A stretch of 64,000 nucleotides of DNA, taken from Taenia hydatigena (Eukaryota > Platyhelminthes > Cestoda > Cyclophyllidea > Taeniidae). The notes under the pieces were generated by a model, which searched no databases, was not told the DNA's origin, and saw nothing but the letters and a program-made list of their open reading frames with translations. The stretch lies in assembly GCA_036345935.2 (NCBI GenBank), contig JADWOT020000009.1, forward strand, positions 386,287-450,286, read 5' to 3'. This document shows positions 60,930-64,000 of the stretch, in pieces. Every line of letters begins with the position of its first letter. The stretch's first letter is position 1. Both the position numbers and the translations under genes were made by a program.

Positions 60930-61278
60930 AATGCACGTCGGTGGGTGGAACGGGACCACAGGGTTGCACTAGATTGCCCTTCTAATAGGTGGTGGGTTGA
61001 ATAGCTTTTGTTCTACGTCAATAACAACTGCAGAGAAGCCCATTAAGCAGAGGAGTCGCAATCTGACCACAGTCGTTGACACTGCAGGAGGCTGTTTTTT
61101 TTTCAAATCTCGGATTTAATGCGCTTTAGCCAAAAGATAAACTAACTTAACCTGCAAACACAGATGGAATCAAAAGTCGATCAGATGATGACTTCCAACC
61201 AGTCGCACATCATCTCGCGTCAGTGTCTACTTATACCCGCCAGTAGGATCGTCTAACTCGACAAAATTCCGCCTGTTG
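60930..61278 (-). pseudogene. Old NAF1 pseudogene fragment (minus strand)
   Basis: Aligns to the inverted copy around exons 4-5: CTGCAGAGAAG..TTA..GCGGAGG and the ACCACAG..TTGA..GCAG stretch at 61028-61090, then the block corresponding to 56990-57030. It then jumps directly to sequence matching 57490-57605 (GTCGATCAGATG, CTAACTC.ACAAAA). Exons 2-3 are deleted and many substitutions have accumulated. Confidence 0.65.
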
Positions 61279-62185
61279 ACGAAATGGGACAAGGAGTTTA
61301 GAGGAACTTGAGTCAGTCAGTGCATCCGACAGGCATACACCGTCGAAGATATGGGTTTCGATTGAGGTGAATCAAGGAGGCCTCCGGTAGTGCCTTGTGC
61401 TCTCGTCATTCCTAAGTGGAGAGGAAGTGCGGCTAGAGGCGCCCCCAGTAGCAACCAACGGTCGACTGTCCAGTAATAGGTTGGTCAAGATAAAATAAAC
61501 AAATGGTCTGATGCGACAAGGAACAACGCCGGAAGTCTTGTAATTTAGGCATCGAAACAGTTATACGGCAGAGTAAATTCCAATAAATTTTACGGAACCA
61601 TCTTTAAAATTGTCAATGAAGTGCGATGAAAAGACAAAAGCAGACAATTGTAATTAAGGGCGCAATCAAAGTAGCCTTAAAGTATTAAGTAGACCTGAAG
61701 GTTCATTTAACTCCAAGACTTTGATTCCTACGGTTGACGGCAGTACTGTGAGAGCAAAAACGCTATAAATTGTTAAAAAAGAAAAAGGACTCGATAAAAA
61801 GAGCGAAGCACTACGGCACCTGATGCAGCTTCGATGCCATAAGTCTATTACAGTCCGCACATAGCAGAATGGCAGCCAGCGAATTCGGAGTGTGGGCTAA
61901 GAATGCGCATTACATTATTTGAAATCTGATTTTGTATATCCCTTTGATTTTACAAGGCAGATGTATTAACCGAATTAAGTTTCATTCAACTCCTTGCTAT
62001 GAGTGTGAGCGCTCGTTTTCCACTGTTAATGGATGAAATGCTGCCGAGTTAGAAACACCTTATTTTCCATAAGTAGGCACTGACGTCAGTTGGTATGCAA
62101 TGGATTGAAAATCAACAGCTTACTGGCAGTTGATCACTGTCTGGTAGCCTTGTAAGGCCACTCATCACTTTGCTCTAACTTGCTC
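61279..62185. other. Unannotated stretch
   Basis: No recognisable gene, repeat family member or RNA structure; short frames only. Confidence 0.4.
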
Positions 62186-62353
62186 TGTAGCGTTCCGAGG
62201 CTCCCTTGAGGCAAAAGAAGGCAGAATACTAGGGTAGAATATATATACTCAACAGGCAGAGGATGTGAGCAGCTGGCATGGCCCAAAGGCCAGCCTACGC
62301 AGCCAGTTCAATATGGCCACCTCTGTGACCCTGGCCAAGACCGGCAGTCCACA
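62186..62353 (-). repeat. Solo LTR of the TRIM-like family with 3' part shortened
   Basis: About 168 bp, starting TGTAGCGTTCCGAGG and matching the LTR through the GGCC hairpin; the AACAAACAAAGC segment is missing before the terminal CCACA. It is flanked by TGCTC and TGCTT, a probable target duplication with one substitution. Confidence 0.82.
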
Positions 62354-62549
62354 TGCTTGTCACCCTATCGATAGGAGCCACAAAATTACTCACTTTTCTC
62401 CGCAGCACAATGATGTCAACGTCCAGCTCAGCGCCCTACTTGGAATTGCCCCAGATACTTTACTTAACTACGCTCCCCACCCACCTATCTGAGGCACCGG
62501 TTACACTCTTCCTTCCTTTAGCAGAGTTACCATAATTCACGCGCAATTT

Positions 62550-64000
62550 CAAAAGACCTCAATTTGAAATTGTCCAGCGGTTGCAGCGATGAGGACAGCA
62601 CTCAACACTCTGTTGTAAAGTGGCGTACTTGTGGACCGGCATCCACACCGTTCCCTGATTTTTTAACTCGTGTCCCGTTTGGCTCCATCAGAAGGCTTCC
62701 AATATACTACTATGTGCTTGGGTTACCTGGGATACGAGTAATGCTCCCAGATTAAGTTAACTGATTCTCTAACTAATTCACGGTAAATTAGGGCTTCTAA
62801 GAAAGGCACTTAGCATTACCGAAGGCTGCGGCGAATTGTCAAATCCCCTAACTTATAACTTTCTCTGGAGTCGTCATTTCATCATTGCCGAGCCTTTCCC
62901 TTTTGCAGAACTGGAGACCGCTTGGTGAGAGACGTGCACCCGGGTCATGCGTCACTGACAGCTCTTCCTCCCGAAGTATTTAAAGCATCATTGTGGTGGA
63001 TCCTACACTTACGGTTCCACGATTTGAAATTTTCAACCACATGATCGTATGCCTTTTCCTCCTCTCCATTGGCTTAGCTCATTTGTGCCTTTTATAATTT
63101 TTTTCTTGTAGCATAATGGACTGTCGTACGATGGGGAGAATTGTGCATATATGAGAAGGCTTGCCGTCGGGGGCCACTCCGTTGAAATGAGCAAGGTGAG
63201 ACTTGTTGGTTGATCATTAATTTTGGACTCTAAACTGTCACAAAAGAATGTTTATTATTTGACATTTAAAGGGGTCGAGAGGCAGAAAGCAGAGCATCAG
63301 GTCACCAGCACAGTGACTGCGTGACCATTTGCATATTTTCTCTGTTAAATGACAATCAATTTTGATGGTAACATCCGCTTAGAGGCACCACATGAAAGGA
63401 TATCATCTTCTCACATCCTGACGGATGTTGCAAGCGTTTTTTTTTTTTAATCAAGGCTTCACGAGCTTTGAGCTGGGACACACCCTGCGCATTTCGACCA
63501 ACCATCTCTCTTCCATGCTGGTTAAGTTGACAATTGAGTCAGAAAAACTTTTGCTGTTGGCATGCAGGCAGGCAAAAGTGATGGCTGAGTGGCAAAATAC
63601 TAAAATTCCCGCGTAGTAGAATTTGTGCCACAAATTTTGTTAATGTTTTCTTCCTCTTTGCCGCAGTGGTTCCGGCTGTGGTAAGGACGCTAGAATCATT
63701 GATCTCAAAAGGGCCGGTTGGTAAAGCATGGAGACATGTCTCACAACCTTACCATAGCATTAGCTATCCTCATAGCCAACTCTTAGTGCATCACACCTTT
63801 CCATCTCTGTTGCTGCTTCAGGGTTGATTGAGTCACTAAGTGTTGCAATTCAACAACCCATCCATCAACACTTAATGCAGTTCATACAACAGCAACAAAT
63901 ACCGTTTGTCTCTGTGAATGCCGTCTTGATGCTATGTGCATTTTTTCCTTCTCGGGTGGCTAGATAGCCATTCTTGGATCCAATTCGCAAGTTTCGAATG
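62550..64000 (+). pseudogene. Diverged NAF1 pseudogene, plus strand, running off the window
   Basis: Colinear but strongly diverged matches to NAF1: exon 2 at about 62565-62630, exon 3 at about 62660-62735, exon 4 at about 62785-62835, exon 5 at about 62865-62950 with a deletion, exon 7 at about 63115-63190 and exon 8 from about 63666 to the window end. Exon 6, which encodes much of the core, is missing. Exon 8 is broken by stops (for example TAG at 63962) although the CAGTTCATAC..CAGCA block is still clear. This is a duplicated rather than retro-copied pseudogene, since intron sequences are retained. Confidence 0.8.

Noticed and set aside
1..64000. tRNA, rRNA, CRISPR arrays and spliced-leader RNA genes
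   Set aside because: I looked for A/B-box pairs with a CCA-proximal stem, rRNA core motifs, regularly spaced repeats and known leader-like motifs and saw none; a tRNA or ncRNA scan would be needed for a firm negative.

Overview
This is a eukaryotic nuclear window. Genes are split by spliceosomal introns, with GT..AG introns from about 35 nt up to 3.3 kb, core promoter elements, poly(A) signals and many pseudogenes; there are no bacterial features. The mixture of 35-75 nt mini-introns with kilobase introns, the orthologues present, and a miniature LTR retroelement family suggest a flatworm, most likely a tapeworm and possibly a taeniid. The taxon is an inference; the gene calls are not.

Layout: (1) 1-9.37 kb: intergenic, microsatellite-bearing, no supportable gene. 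(2) 9.4-18.7 kb, plus strand: a seven-coding-exon gene for a BED zinc finger plus hAT C-terminal dimerisation protein (a domesticated hAT transposase, ZBED-like). It has a TATA/initiator promoter preceded by a 46-bp perfectly alternating pyrimidine-purine tract, and a TAGTAG tandem acceptor at its end. (3) 18.8-22.6 kb: no recognised gene. (4) 22.6-39.3 kb, plus strand: an 18-coding-exon CHD6-9/kismet-class chromatin remodeller of about 3196 aa, with tandem chromodomains, SNF2 ATPase/helicase, SANT-SLIDE-like segments, an RGG tract and a BRK domain. (5) 39.9-45.9 kb, minus strand: protein farnesyltransferase beta subunit, convergent with the CHD gene. (6) 46.2-47.7 kb: a complete 899-bp LTR element without usable coding capacity (TRIM-like; minus orientation; PBS and PPT visible; 5-bp target duplication) nested inside an older LTR of the same family, followed by a solo LTR. 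(7) 48.5-51.3 kb, plus strand: NAF1, the H/ACA snoRNP assembly factor. (8) 51.3-64 kb: a decayed region with three further NAF1-derived copies and more solo LTRs.

The most striking structure is in regions 7-8. A 1541-bp core of NAF1 (49088-50628) recurs with no indel and very few differences in inverted orientation at 55700-57240. The sequence just outside the core is still homologous to NAF1 but strongly diverged. This looks like an old NAF1 pseudogene whose middle was recently overwritten by gene conversion from the functional gene (or the reverse), making a large inverted repeat with a 5.07-kb spacer. Two older fragments, at 60.93-61.28 kb (minus) and 62.55 kb to the window end (plus), show that NAF1 has been duplicated here repeatedly.

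Functionally the genes are housekeeping and regulatory: a transposase-derived DNA-binding factor, a chromatin remodeller, a protein prenylation enzyme and an RNP assembly factor. They do not form a pathway or operon.
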